A stretch of DNA of 64,000 bases from Clostridiales bacterium (lineage in GTDB: Bacteria; Bacillota; Clostridia; Lachnospirales; Lachnospiraceae), in the NCBI GenBank assembly GCA_021202015.1, contig JAJQDV010000042.1:53389-117388 (forward strand), written 5' to 3'. A program made the translations under genes and the position numbers. The notes beneath the pieces were generated by a model. It saw only the letters and a list, made by a program, of their open reading frames with translations, did no database searches and was not told the DNA's origin. Positions 55,201 to 63,010 of the stretch are shown in pieces; the stretch's first letter is position 1, and each line of letters opens with the position of its first letter.

Positions 55201-56981
55201 AGGAGAACTGTATCTATATCATTGAGGACAGTCAGCTGGATATCGGCCTTCTGGAGGCGGCGCAGAGGAATCTGGATCGGATATTCTCGATTCTCTGTGA
55301 TTATCTGGACTGGGAGCTTGAAGCCGTGAAGAACAGCGAGAACCCTCCGGCAGAGCCGGAAAGAACCGTGACGGAACTCCCGGAGCCCTCCGACGAGGAG
55401 CCTGCGGGTAAAAAGAAAAGAGGCCCGTTCGGCAGGCGGAGAGGCCGGTCCGGAAGACGGAAAAACAGAAAAAAGAAAGACGGTCAAAAAGGCGGGAGGA
55501 CGCCGGAGACCGAAGAAACTGCGGGAACCGCGGAGACGGTGGAACCGGCAGAACCGGCGGAAACCCCGGAGGCAGAGGAGCCTGCAGAGCTGACGGGAGC
55601 CGGGGAGGCGGCTGAGGCCACGGGAACCACTGAAACCGAGGAGACGGCTGCGGGAACCGATGAGGCGGCCGAGACTGCGGGATTGGCAGAAGCTGAAGAG
55701 ACAGAGGAGACTACGGGGACGGCAGAGGAAGCCGGGTCAGAGACAGCTGCGGATATAGAGAAGACAGCCGCAGAGAGTACGGAGGAAACTGCCGGAAAAG
55801 AATCCGTATCAGGAGAAAACGCGGAGAATGATGCGGAGGATAACACCGTGATTCAGATGTCCTTCAGTTTTTCCGGGTCGGAGATTCGTCTGTCGGCGGA
55901 CTCTCCCGAGACAGGATCCGGCACAGAGGATGGACAGAATTCTGCGGGTTCGACTGACGGAGGGACAGGATCCGCAGAGACTGCGGAGGCAGGAACGGGG
56001 GTGGCGGATCATGCCGTGACAGAACCGGAATCTGGTTCTGCGGATGGCGCCGGAACAGAGCCCGGGGATGACAAAGGTACGGACTTTGAGTTCGAGGGCG
56101 AACAGGCGACGGTAGTGAAGCTGCTCTCGCTGATCCCGCAGAGAAAGCCTTATCATGAGAGACGGTATCTCCTCTATGGTGGAGAGCAGATGCCGGAAGG
56201 GATTTTGCCGTCGGAGACGCTGGAGTTCCTGATCGCGCATGGATATGGAAGCAGTGAACTGAAGCAGGCGCGGGAGGGCAAGATCCTCTCCAGACTGATG
56301 GAGGAGGGCTTCGAGCCGAACCTGGAGGGCAGGCATTACTGTGATTTCTGCGGCGCGGCGCTGACCGGCACGGAGTACGAGGTGCTGCAGGACGGCAGGG
56401 AACGCTGTATGGCATGCGGCCGAACGGCGATCAAGACAGAGGCAGAGTTTGTGGAACTGTATAAAACAGTGAAAAACTCCATGCAGTCCTATTACGGAAT
56501 CAGGCTGAACGTGCCTGTGAAGGTGCGGATGGTCAACTCAAAGAGGCTTCACCGTGCTCTTGGAAGGACGTTTGTACCTACCGGGAACGCGGACGGAAGA
56601 GTCCTGGGCGTTGCGATTTCCTCCAGAGACGGATATTCCCTGCTGGTAGAGAACGGCTCGCCGCGGATCAGCTCGGCCATGACGATGGCACATGAGCTGA
56701 CGCACATCTGGCAGTATCTGAACTGGGACAGAAAAGAGATCCTGAATAAATACGGCCGCAATAATGAGCTGCTGATCTATGAGGGTATGGCTAAGTGGTC
56801 GGAGATCCAGTATGCGTACCTGATCGGTGAGATGGCTTCGGCCAGGCGGGAGGAGATCATCACCCGCCATCGCGAAGATGAGTATGGACAGGGATTCCTG
56901 GTCTATGAAAGCCGGTATCCTCTGTCTGAGGATACCACGCTGGAGGGAGAGACACCGTTTATGAATAATCCGCCGTTGTAG
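52236..56981 (+). CDS. Large membrane protein with helicase/DUF1998-like middle and C-terminal DA1-like zinc peptidase
   Basis: A 1581-residue protein. About five membrane helices lie in the first 240 residues. Residues about 370-1050 resemble, loosely, an SF2 helicase of MrfA type followed by an MZB/DUF1998-like part: DVGILTRSMVHDIRL ... MMILIEPSRLLAT, later LPGQFFTIAGKYYEMLRV. No Walker A is present, so it is probably inactive. A Lys/Arg-rich stretch (about 1060-1088) and a long Glu/Thr/Ala-rich linker follow. The end holds a zinc knuckle (C1369, C1372, C1391, C1394) and a metallopeptidase with MAHELTHIWQ (H1486, E1487, H1490) and YEGMAKW (E1516). Knuckle plus peptidase match the order of plant DA1 proteins (LIM-like then HExxH). 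A protease tethered to the membrane machine is inferred. Confidence 0.78.
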   Translation: MTEVMSDVLQGMRTFLPVCIVFIVVCLLAMKINLKKEYRSRQILMPVIALAYGIAVAVIIVVSGNAVLSLMNRFLELLRTLHLSPGTLEAFLLNAANGMENAMLAGLLTKLAAIIDRLIDFIRNLNPLVLLYWVENFGFLGLFMLLKGILIRVMKKVMSESRPVIEMLQSPFYVRYEDSNLSYLRKNCCQARTFLKVLHFTAVFGLSLLALLSCGLCRADVLQQPLSPVVAIILIGEVAYILGGRTKQEAGEDLEGEDERARHQVSYFLMKEVLRKLFPDKLGAESTTVNNGLVNFRTNREVLGELEDDDSAMIEIYGHFLAHRHAMGMKLDHKYVSAGKEMLEGKSILFNNPFYYDLIPYLSYPMNRTLLKHKKVLIVLGRHGNEKEIEAWCREGLNTVNNTPTLWRVGVMDREYLNDDERPDVGILTRSMVHDIRLHEANAEFLAEVGMMILIEPSRLLATAQIGLNSLVRCCSTGDRKPVFCSIDKNCDGLLDALSHVLMVSLTEVSATDHHQGISSYMCWDADSDHLQHRMLPNLSRYLGFGTELSVSALKNQISETFWYGGEAFPVTDVGWIAGQYYYDLLEYASLPTEQETLKAKFHVSPEMWGARKQEIQYMTVEDESFNVFEMKRDFSTRTTREGFINILSPEYLMKDYMTANNSIFSADPKAIPYVVADYAHTARNVVLRLCLRMAVGMVWESELRQELQLIDAPVIDLSASLWHEIRRTRAFGSGCEGDLLTCTDQGIEYIFSESVIRTKRKYNIHTGKMESCFYLEDPVFIRLYVDTLKNVEYVAEDEQGEDQYLGSEVLGQIYQRHLPGQFFTIAGKYYEMLRVNTAGKVILRRAADHITGRECYRQIRMYHLENVRESQQMGDVRKRDGLQIIICYADIAVETPAYWKMDRYNDFRTARRVDVNGIPERIYYNKRLLKIGFENGTHPVTPEICRTLTVLMNEIFVTLFAENQGFIAAIMPGEQEIPITCQVEGCPEENCIYIIEDSQLDIGLLEAAQRNLDRIFSILCDYLDWELEAVKNSENPPAEPERTVTELPEPSDEEPAGKKKRGPFGRRRGRSGRRKNRKKKDGQKGGRTPETEETAGTAETVEPAEPAETPEAEEPAELTGAGEAAEATGTTETEETAAGTDEAAETAGLAEAEETEETTGTAEEAGSETAADIEKTAAESTEETAGKESVSGENAENDAEDNTVIQMSFSFSGSEIRLSADSPETGSGTEDGQNSAGSTDGGTGSAETAEAGTGVADHAVTEPESGSADGAGTEPGDDKGTDFEFEGEQATVVKLLSLIPQRKPYHERRYLLYGGEQMPEGILPSETLEFLIAHGYGSSELKQAREGKILSRLMEEGFEPNLEGRHYCDFCGAALTGTEYEVLQDGRERCMACGRTAIKTEAEFVELYKTVKNSMQSYYGIRLNVPVKVRMVNSKRLHRALGRTFVPTGNADGRVLGVAISSRDGYSLLVENGSPRISSAMTMAHELTHIWQYLNWDRKEILNKYGRNNELLIYEGMAKWSEIQYAYLIGEMASARREEIITRHREDEYGQGFLVYESRYPLSEDTTLEGETPFMNNPPL

Positions 56982-56993
56982 ATTAAAATTAAT

Positions 56994-57028
56994 AAAAATT
57001 TACCGGGGTCAGACCCCGGTAAATTTTT
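56994..57028. terminator. Perfect bidirectional hairpin terminator of GTCAG-repeat type
   Basis: A 15-bp perfect stem (AAAAATTTACCGGGG with CCCCGGTAAATTTTT) around TCAGA, ending in five T. It lies 13 nt after the DA1-like gene. Its right half recurs at 59076-59098. It probably ends the first transcript of the cluster. Confidence 0.85.
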
Positions 57029-57122
57029 GCCCTCTCGTCCCCCCTCCGCACAGTCGCGATGAGATATGATATAACCATATTGCAGCGGGAAACGATGACA
57101 AACGCAGAAGGAGGTTATGTAT

Positions 57123-57710
57123 ATGGATGTTCAGATCAAAAGCAGTAACGGTATCACCCTTGTTCCGGTAGAAACACGCCTGATGGCGGACCGGAATATA
57201 TTTATCGAGGGGGAGATCAGTTCGGAGAGCGCCTGTGAGTTTGTGAAGAAGGTCATGTACTTAAACGGTGAAAATGCCGAAAAACCGATCAACGTGCTGA
57301 TCAATTCCAACGGCGGTGAGATCAACGCGGGCATGCTCATGTACGACGTCATCCAGGCCAGCAAAGCGCCGATCCGGATGTTCTGCGTGGGACATGCCTA
57401 CAGCATGGGCGCGGTGCTTTTCGCCTGCGGGAACCATGGGCGTTATATGCTGCCCCACGGGGAGCTCATGATTCATGAGCCGCTTCTCGGGAACCGGGTG
57501 GGAGGGAATTCCTCATCCATTAAATCGATTTCCGACAGCCTTCTGGAGTCGAAGCGGAAGATGAATCAGATTCTTGCCAGGCATACGGGGAAAACCGAGG
57601 AGGAGGTAGAGGAGGCCACCGGTTACGATCATTATCTGACGCCGGAGGAAAGCGTGGAATTCGGGCTTTGTGATGAGATTGTGTCGTTTGAAAAAATCAT
57701 GGAGGGATGA
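57123..57710 (+). CDS. ClpP-like serine protease
   Basis: A 195-residue protein with the ClpP fold. The best start is the ATG 8 nt after AAGGAGG; an ATG 6 nt earlier is too close. The triad is Ser94 (HAYSMGAVL), His118 (LMIHEPL) and Asp169 (TGYDHYLTPEE), at the spacing of housekeeping ClpP. INSNGGEINAGMLMYDVI is the usual oxyanion-strand region. Compared with housekeeping ClpP, the N-terminal axial loop region (IKSSNGITLVPVETRLMADR) is different, and no ClpX/ClpC gene is near. It may be a cluster-specific protease, perhaps fed by a neighbour ATPase. Confidence 0.9.
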   Translation: MDVQIKSSNGITLVPVETRLMADRNIFIEGEISSESACEFVKKVMYLNGENAEKPINVLINSNGGEINAGMLMYDVIQASKAPIRMFCVGHAYSMGAVLFACGNHGRYMLPHGELMIHEPLLGNRVGGNSSSIKSISDSLLESKRKMNQILARHTGKTEEEVEEATGYDHYLTPEESVEFGLCDEIVSFEKIMEG

Positions 57711-57808
57711 GAAGGAATCAAAAAGAAGAACTGCGCCTGCAGTGTGAAACAGTTGTATCTGTGTATCCGGCAAATCGGGAATTCTGACGAATGAAGGAGG
57801 ACAAGGCT

Positions 57809-59092
57809 ATGACGAAAGACAGAGTGATCTTAGGTGAAGGTTGTATCTACAGTGCGGATTCCTCAGAAACCGGGCTGAATAACAATGTGCTGGTCTGCGG
57901 CAGCAGCGGCTGCGGCAAGACCATGTCCGTCTCGGAGCCCAGACTTCTGGAAACCCGCGAATCCAGCGTGATCGCTACGGTGACTAAGCGGCGTATCGTT
58001 AACAAATACAAAGAACTGTTTCTTCAGCGGGGATATGATGTTCAGGATCTGGATTTTGTCAATCCTGAGAGAGGGAATATTGGATATGATCCGCTTCGAT
58101 TTGTCAGGAATTGCCAGGATATCACCTTTCTGGCAGAGTCCATCGTGAAGGCCAATCCCAGAAAGGACAATTCCACCGCGGATCCCTACTGGGATGAGGC
58201 GGCCGTGTCCCTTCTGTCCGCGGAGATCGCTTATGTTCTGATGCCGGATGAGGACGCGACGTTTGCGGATGTCCTGGAAATGCATGACGGGATGGACTTC
58301 AAGGAAAGAAACAGCCGGATCGAGACTTCTTATGATTCCAGATTCGAGCGTCTGGAAAAAGAGGATCCGGGCAGCTTTGCGGTGTCCTGCTGGAAATCCT
58401 TCCACCTTCTGCCGATCAAGACGGCGAGCTGTGTTTTCGGTACGCTCAACACCACGATTGATACCATATTTGCTCCGCAGCTCCGGGAGATGATGGCGAT
58501 GAAGAACAAAGTGGATTTCGAGAAGCTTGCATCCCGAAAAACCATTCTTTTTATCACATCCAGCCCAGTAAACCCGGCGTTGAACTGCTTTATCAATATG
58601 TTCTACGGCCATGTGTTCAAGCAGCTGTTCGAGTTCGCTGAAAACCGGCCGGACGGAACGCTTCCGCTTCCGGTTCATGTGCTCTGTGACGACTTTGCTA
58701 CCGGCGGCCGGATTCTGAATTTTGCGGAGTATATCAGTATCTTTCGCGAAAAGAAGATTTCCGTCACGCCGCTGGTACAGTCGGAGTCGCAGCTGGAGTC
58801 CATGTACGGGCCGAGCGACACCACTACCATCATCAACAACTGCGATTCGTATCTCTACATGGGAGGGATGGATTTAATGACTGCCCGAAACATCAGCCAG
58901 AGGCTGAATGCCCCTCTGGATGAAGTCCTGTATATGCCTCTGGGACAGGAAGTCCTTTTTCGCAGAGGCCAGAGACCTGTCGTGACAGGAAGATATAATG
59001 TCAGGGAACATGATACTTACCGGAGGATCACCGAGACATACGAGAAGGAAGTGAGGGGAGGAACGGAAGAGCAGAGGGTCAGACCGCGGTAA
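57809..59092 (+). CDS. VirD4/TraG-like coupling ATPase (soluble form)
   Basis: A 427-residue P-loop ATPase starting at the ATG 8 nt after AAGGAGG. Walker A is VCGSSGCGKTMSV, Walker B VHVLCDDFAT. Motifs typical of VirD4/TraG coupling proteins follow the P-loop: DFVNPERGNIGYDPLRFV, ADPYWDEAAVSLLSAEIAYV, and FITSSPVNPAL. It lacks the N-terminal membrane helices of conjugation coupling proteins, and no relaxase, VirB4 or other T4SS gene is near, so it may move protein or DNA within this cluster or be tethered by a neighbour. The last four codons and the stop come from a GTCAG repeat, so the natural C-terminus may have been replaced. Confidence 0.85.
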   Translation: MTKDRVILGEGCIYSADSSETGLNNNVLVCGSSGCGKTMSVSEPRLLETRESSVIATVTKRRIVNKYKELFLQRGYDVQDLDFVNPERGNIGYDPLRFVRNCQDITFLAESIVKANPRKDNSTADPYWDEAAVSLLSAEIAYVLMPDEDATFADVLEMHDGMDFKERNSRIETSYDSRFERLEKEDPGSFAVSCWKSFHLLPIKTASCVFGTLNTTIDTIFAPQLREMMAMKNKVDFEKLASRKTILFITSSPVNPALNCFINMFYGHVFKQLFEFAENRPDGTLPLPVHVLCDDFATGGRILNFAEYISIFREKKISVTPLVQSESQLESMYGPSDTTTIINNCDSYLYMGGMDLMTARNISQRLNAPLDEVLYMPLGQEVLFRRGQRPVVTGRYNVREHDTYRRITETYEKEVRGGTEEQRVRPR

Positions 59093-59098
59093 ATTTTT
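59076..59098 (+). repeat. Half copy of the 57006-57028 repeat at the end of the VirD4-like gene
   Basis: 22 of 23 bases match the right half of the hairpin at 57006-57028 (GGGTCAGACC then GCGGTAAATTTTT here). It encodes the final V-R-P-R and the TAA stop. Confidence 0.8.
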
Positions 59099-59361
59099 AT
59101 AAAAAGTATTAAATTTTCATAAACTCAGCATCCGGAATTGTCCGGACCTGCGCAAAAGTTCCTGTCTCCCTGTAGCAATCGTTTCATAACTGTGTTATCA
59201 TGAAATTGTCCTGGAGGAAACGAGTAGGAGGCGGCTTAGTCTCATACTCGCCGCGCGGGCTGCTTGCGGTTTTGCTGCAAAATTTTCCTGCGCAGCCCTG
59301 TACAATAAAACTGCCGTGCGCTGTTTACACGGCGCCGGCATTTACGAAAGTCGGTGAGAGA

Positions 59362-60444
59362 ATGAGTGTGGATAAGGTGACATCCAGTCCCTATAACGGG
59401 AAAGACAGTTTTGTCTTTGTGAGTTACGCGCACAGGGACAGCGATAAGGTATTTGAGATCATCGCGCAGATGCAGGCGGATGGATACAGGGTCTGGTTTG
59501 ATGAGGGGATCACGCCCGGAAAGGACTGGGACTGCATTCTTGCGGACAGGATTGAGCAGTGCAGCCTTTTTCTGGCCTTTCTGTCTGAAAACTACCTGAA
59601 TTCCGGAAACTGTACGGATGAACTGTTTTTTGCGCGGGATATGGAAAAACCGCTGCTGCTTGCGTTTCTGGATTCCTCGGCTTTGTCGGGCGGCATGCGT
59701 ATGCGTCTTGGAAGGACGCAGGCGATTTTTCGAAATAATTACGGAGATCTCGATGATTTTCTGAAAAAACTGTATCAGACGGAGGAGATGCAGGCATGCA
59801 GTCTGAGAAGAGAGGCTGATGATTTTGGAGAACGGGACGCAGCGGACAGCGAGGAGGAGTATCAGAAAGCGGTGCGCCTTCTGGATGGCGAAGCAGTCGG
59901 CGCGGAGGCGTTTCAGGCGGCGGCCTGTCTGAAACGGGCGGCGGCGCAGGGACATGTGCAGGCTCTGGCAATCCTCGGCGAGTGCTATCAGAAGGGCACG
60001 GGTGTGGAGCGTGATATGGAGAAAGCGGTCGAGTGTTTTGAGGAGTCCGCGGCTGCCGGATGTACCGCGGCGATGAACAGCCTGGCGCTCTGCTGTCTCT
60101 GGGGACTCGGCAGGAAGCAGGATCGGACGAGAGCAGTAGAATTATACCTTCAGGCGGCCGGAAACGGGGATGCCGCGGCGCAGAATAATCTGGGGCACTG
60201 TTACGAGAGCGGCACCGGCGTGGAGCCGGATGCCGCAAAAGCCGTAGAATGGTATGAAAAGGCGGCGGCGCAGGGCTATGCGGAGGCACAGAACAGCCTG
60301 GGTTTGTGTTATGAAAACGGCACGGGTGTGCCGAAGGATTTCGAGACGGCGATCGGGTATTATCGTAAGGCCGCGGCAGCGGGACATACGGGAGCGCAGA
60401 AAAATCTTGAGTTTTTAAAGGGGAGGGATATAGATGCTGTTTAA
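59362..60444 (+). CDS. TIR domain protein with Sel1 repeats
   Basis: A 360-residue cytoplasmic protein starting at the ATG after GGTGAGAG; an open extension back to 59200 reads as non-coding. Residues about 14-140 are a TIR domain: DSFVFVSYAHRDSDKV, then GYRVWFDEGITPGKDW, and NCTDELFFA with Glu87 as the likely catalytic NADase residue. Residues about 180-355 hold about four to five Sel1-like repeats (for example NNLGHCYESGTGVEPDAAKA), which bind partners. TIR effectors in bacterial immunity cleave NAD+ once activated. It overlaps the STAND gene by 11 bp, indicating a sensor-effector pair. Confidence 0.9.
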   Translation: MSVDKVTSSPYNGKDSFVFVSYAHRDSDKVFEIIAQMQADGYRVWFDEGITPGKDWDCILADRIEQCSLFLAFLSENYLNSGNCTDELFFARDMEKPLLLAFLDSSALSGGMRMRLGRTQAIFRNNYGDLDDFLKKLYQTEEMQACSLRREADDFGERDAADSEEEYQKAVRLLDGEAVGAEAFQAAACLKRAAAQGHVQALAILGECYQKGTGVERDMEKAVECFEESAAAGCTAAMNSLALCCLWGLGRKQDRTRAVELYLQAAGNGDAAAQNNLGHCYESGTGVEPDAAKAVEWYEKAAAQGYAEAQNSLGLCYENGTGVPKDFETAIGYYRKAAAAGHTGAQKNLEFLKGRDIDAV

Positions 60445-62869
60445 AGCAAATCGTCAGTTTGTAGACAGAGTGGAGCCGAGATCCATGCTGAAATCCGCTT
60501 TTGATTGTCTGATCCATGATGCGGATTACAGGAAGTTATATGTGTTTTACGGCGTGGGCGGTATCGGAAAGACGCGTTTTCTGGAGGAGATTTCCGCAAA
60601 AGGACAGGAGCCGGAATACCGGGATATGCCCATAAAGCTCGTACAGATCGGAATGGAGTCTTATGAACTGGGGAATGCTCTGTCAATTCTTCTGGCCTTT
60701 CGCCGTCAGATTGATCTCGAGATGGTGCTTTTTGACTATGCGCTGCTTCAGTATTACAGTAAGAGCGGACTCCCCGTCAGTGATCTTATGAATCGTTTTG
60801 ATCAGAAATGCAGCGGCCTGGTCCGTCAGATTCTGGATATCTCCAACCAGACCTGCGGCGGCGTGGTCCCGCATCTGTCCATGCTGTATTTTGCAAGGGA
60901 TCTTTTCCCGGAGATCGCGGAGTTGTTTGACGACAGGAGACTCCGGCAGGAGTTTGAACAGATGGAGGATATGACGGCGCGGGAGCTCTATCAGGCTCTC
61001 CCGGTCTGGTTTGCCCGGTATATCAACCAAGCGGAGAAAAAATACGTATTTATTTTTGACGACTATGAGACGATGCAGTCAAAGATTGAGAACCGAAAGA
61101 ATTTTTCCGGCGGCAGCGATCTGGTGCGCAGACTGTTTTCTCATATGGACAATACGCTGTTTGTGATTTCTTCCAGAGAGAAAATATGGAATGCGGATGA
61201 AGAGCAGGACAATGTGGAACAGTATCTGATCGACCGCCTTTCCCCGGTCGATGCGGAATTGTTCCTGCGGTCGATCCCGATCACGGATGAAGGGCTGATC
61301 GAAGACATTATCGAAGTGGCGCAGGGATTGCCGCTTTACCTCGATCTGTGTGTGGAAATGTACGTGGACTGCAAAAACGGCGGCAGGAAAACGCTGGATT
61401 TTCAGAAGATCGACTCGCGTATTCTCGTAGAGCGATATCTGGGGCATTTGTCAGAGAATGAGATTATCGCCGTCAATTATATGCATCCGTTTGAACTGGT
61501 GGACCGGAATCTTATGAGGTTTCTGTTTGACACGGTTCACCTGACGGTGGATGATTATGTGCTTGATCATCTGTTGGAGAGGAGTGTTTTTGAGCAGGTC
61601 GGTGAGGGGCTGTATAAGCTGGACGCGACACTTCAGTCGCACGATATTGTGCACGGGGCGCTCTCCGCACAGGCAAAAAAGGAGACCGCGCAGGCGGTGC
61701 TTTTGTATCTGAGACAGCTGATGGCGCGCAGAGAGTTTGACGGTTTCCGGAGGATTTTCGGCGACGCGTGCAGGCTGATCCATGAGAATGCGATCATTCT
61801 GACCGGCGAAGACAAGGATGCGCTGGTCGACGCGGTTCATTTTATGGTCGATCTCGGATTCTGGGACTATCTGGAGGAGGTGGCGGAGCGCTATCTTGCA
61901 GACGGGTATTACGCTCCTCTGTACCGCTATGCGAGGTGCCAGATCCTGAAACGGCACGGCAATCTGGAGGAAGCGCTGGCACTTTGTCCTGACATGCTGG
62001 ACGAGGCGGACTGGTTTGAGAATAATGAATACTGCTGCAACCTGCTGGAGGTGCAGATCCGGCATCTGCTGGGGGATTATGAGTACGCGATCGGAGAGTA
62101 CCGCAATATTATGGATGACATGGAGCTTTTTAATCTTCAGGACAAAGATGCCCGTACCTATACCTTTTGCGGTTTAAAATACGCCGATCAGCTGCTTTTG
62201 CGCGGAGAGTTTTCAACGGCTATGAAGTATCTGGATTCGGTTGATGTGAAAAAATGCGACTCTCCGGACGCGGAGACGGAATGTCTCCGGATCAAGGGAC
62301 ATATATACAAGTTTAATTTTGATGAGCGGAGAGCCAAAAAGATATACGCGCACGCGCTGAAAAAATGCTCGTTTGACTGTAAATCCCGGGGATCGCTGCT
62401 GAATAATATGGCGGAGATCACCTGTGTGCACGCGCCGGAAGAGGCGCTCCGTTACGGGGAGGAGTCACTAAAGCTCAACGGAGGCATCGGCGCGCGGATT
62501 GAGTGCGGAAAAACACACTGCGCCATGGCGATTGCACATGCGTTTGCCGGAGATTTTGAAGCTGCCGCCGCGTCCCTGAAACAGGCGGAGGAGACGCAGA
62601 GGGAGGCGGGCTATAAGTCCGGCCTGCTCTTCGCGGAGTTTGCCCGGCTGATCGTACTTCAGAGGCAAAAAAAGGGCGCGGAAGCGACAGATCCCTGTTT
62701 GCGGAGGATCCGGGATCTGAGCGGGGAGATCGGTGTATATGAGTTTCTTGAGGATATCGCGGAGGTACTCAGCGGGAAGAAAGAGACGGTTTCGGAAAAC
62801 TATGAATGGCAAAGCGCGGAAAGCCTGATGAAAGCATGCGGAGATATGGCAGGGATTGACGAAGCGTAA
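60434..62869 (+). CDS. STAND-type ATPase with TPR-like repeats
   Basis: An 811-residue protein. The NB-ARC/STAND core has P-loop GVGGIGKT (40-47), Walker B KYVFIFDDYE, sensor FVISSREKIW and the GLPL motif QGLPLYLDL. A winged-helix-like part follows (about 350-450), then helical TPR-like repeats to the end (for example YRYARCQILKRHGNLEEALAL). STAND ATPases act as sensors that assemble on binding a trigger and then switch on an effector. The overlapping TIR-Sel1 gene is the natural effector partner. Nothing shows what it detects. RBS AAAGGGGAGGG lies inside the TIR gene. Confidence 0.87.
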   Translation: MLFKANRQFVDRVEPRSMLKSAFDCLIHDADYRKLYVFYGVGGIGKTRFLEEISAKGQEPEYRDMPIKLVQIGMESYELGNALSILLAFRRQIDLEMVLFDYALLQYYSKSGLPVSDLMNRFDQKCSGLVRQILDISNQTCGGVVPHLSMLYFARDLFPEIAELFDDRRLRQEFEQMEDMTARELYQALPVWFARYINQAEKKYVFIFDDYETMQSKIENRKNFSGGSDLVRRLFSHMDNTLFVISSREKIWNADEEQDNVEQYLIDRLSPVDAELFLRSIPITDEGLIEDIIEVAQGLPLYLDLCVEMYVDCKNGGRKTLDFQKIDSRILVERYLGHLSENEIIAVNYMHPFELVDRNLMRFLFDTVHLTVDDYVLDHLLERSVFEQVGEGLYKLDATLQSHDIVHGALSAQAKKETAQAVLLYLRQLMARREFDGFRRIFGDACRLIHENAIILTGEDKDALVDAVHFMVDLGFWDYLEEVAERYLADGYYAPLYRYARCQILKRHGNLEEALALCPDMLDEADWFENNEYCCNLLEVQIRHLLGDYEYAIGEYRNIMDDMELFNLQDKDARTYTFCGLKYADQLLLRGEFSTAMKYLDSVDVKKCDSPDAETECLRIKGHIYKFNFDERRAKKIYAHALKKCSFDCKSRGSLLNNMAEITCVHAPEEALRYGEESLKLNGGIGARIECGKTHCAMAIAHAFAGDFEAAAASLKQAEETQREAGYKSGLLFAEFARLIVLQRQKKGAEATDPCLRRIRDLSGEIGVYEFLEDIAEVLSGKKETVSENYEWQSAESLMKACGDMAGIDEA

Positions 62870-62909
62870 TGACCGGTTCGAAAAGTATGGGGAATGTTGC
62901 TTTTCGTGT

Positions 62910-62987
62910 TCTGAACAGATACAGGAGGGAGACGGATTTCGGGTGGAATATGAGTGTGCCGGGATCCGCTGTGAGTCTGAACAGATA
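62910..62987 (+). repeat. Pair of short direct repeats ahead of the oxidoreductase gene
   Basis: TCTGAACAGATA occurs at 62910-62921 and at 62976-62987, 66 bp apart in the leader of the next gene. The core TCTG..CAGA is palindromic, so it could be a regulator site; both copies lie just before purine-rich stretches. Confidence 0.35.
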
Positions 62988-63010
62988 TAAAAAGAGGAGG
63001 AGTTTTTCGA

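Noticed and set aside
57809..59092. A conjugative element
   Set aside because: Only a VirD4-like ATPase is present; no relaxase, VirB4, VirB6, integrase or attachment site was found nearby.
59200..59361. An extended N-terminus for the TIR protein
   Set aside because: The extra 54 residues have no domain or site and precede the typical TIR start; the ATG at 59362 fits better.
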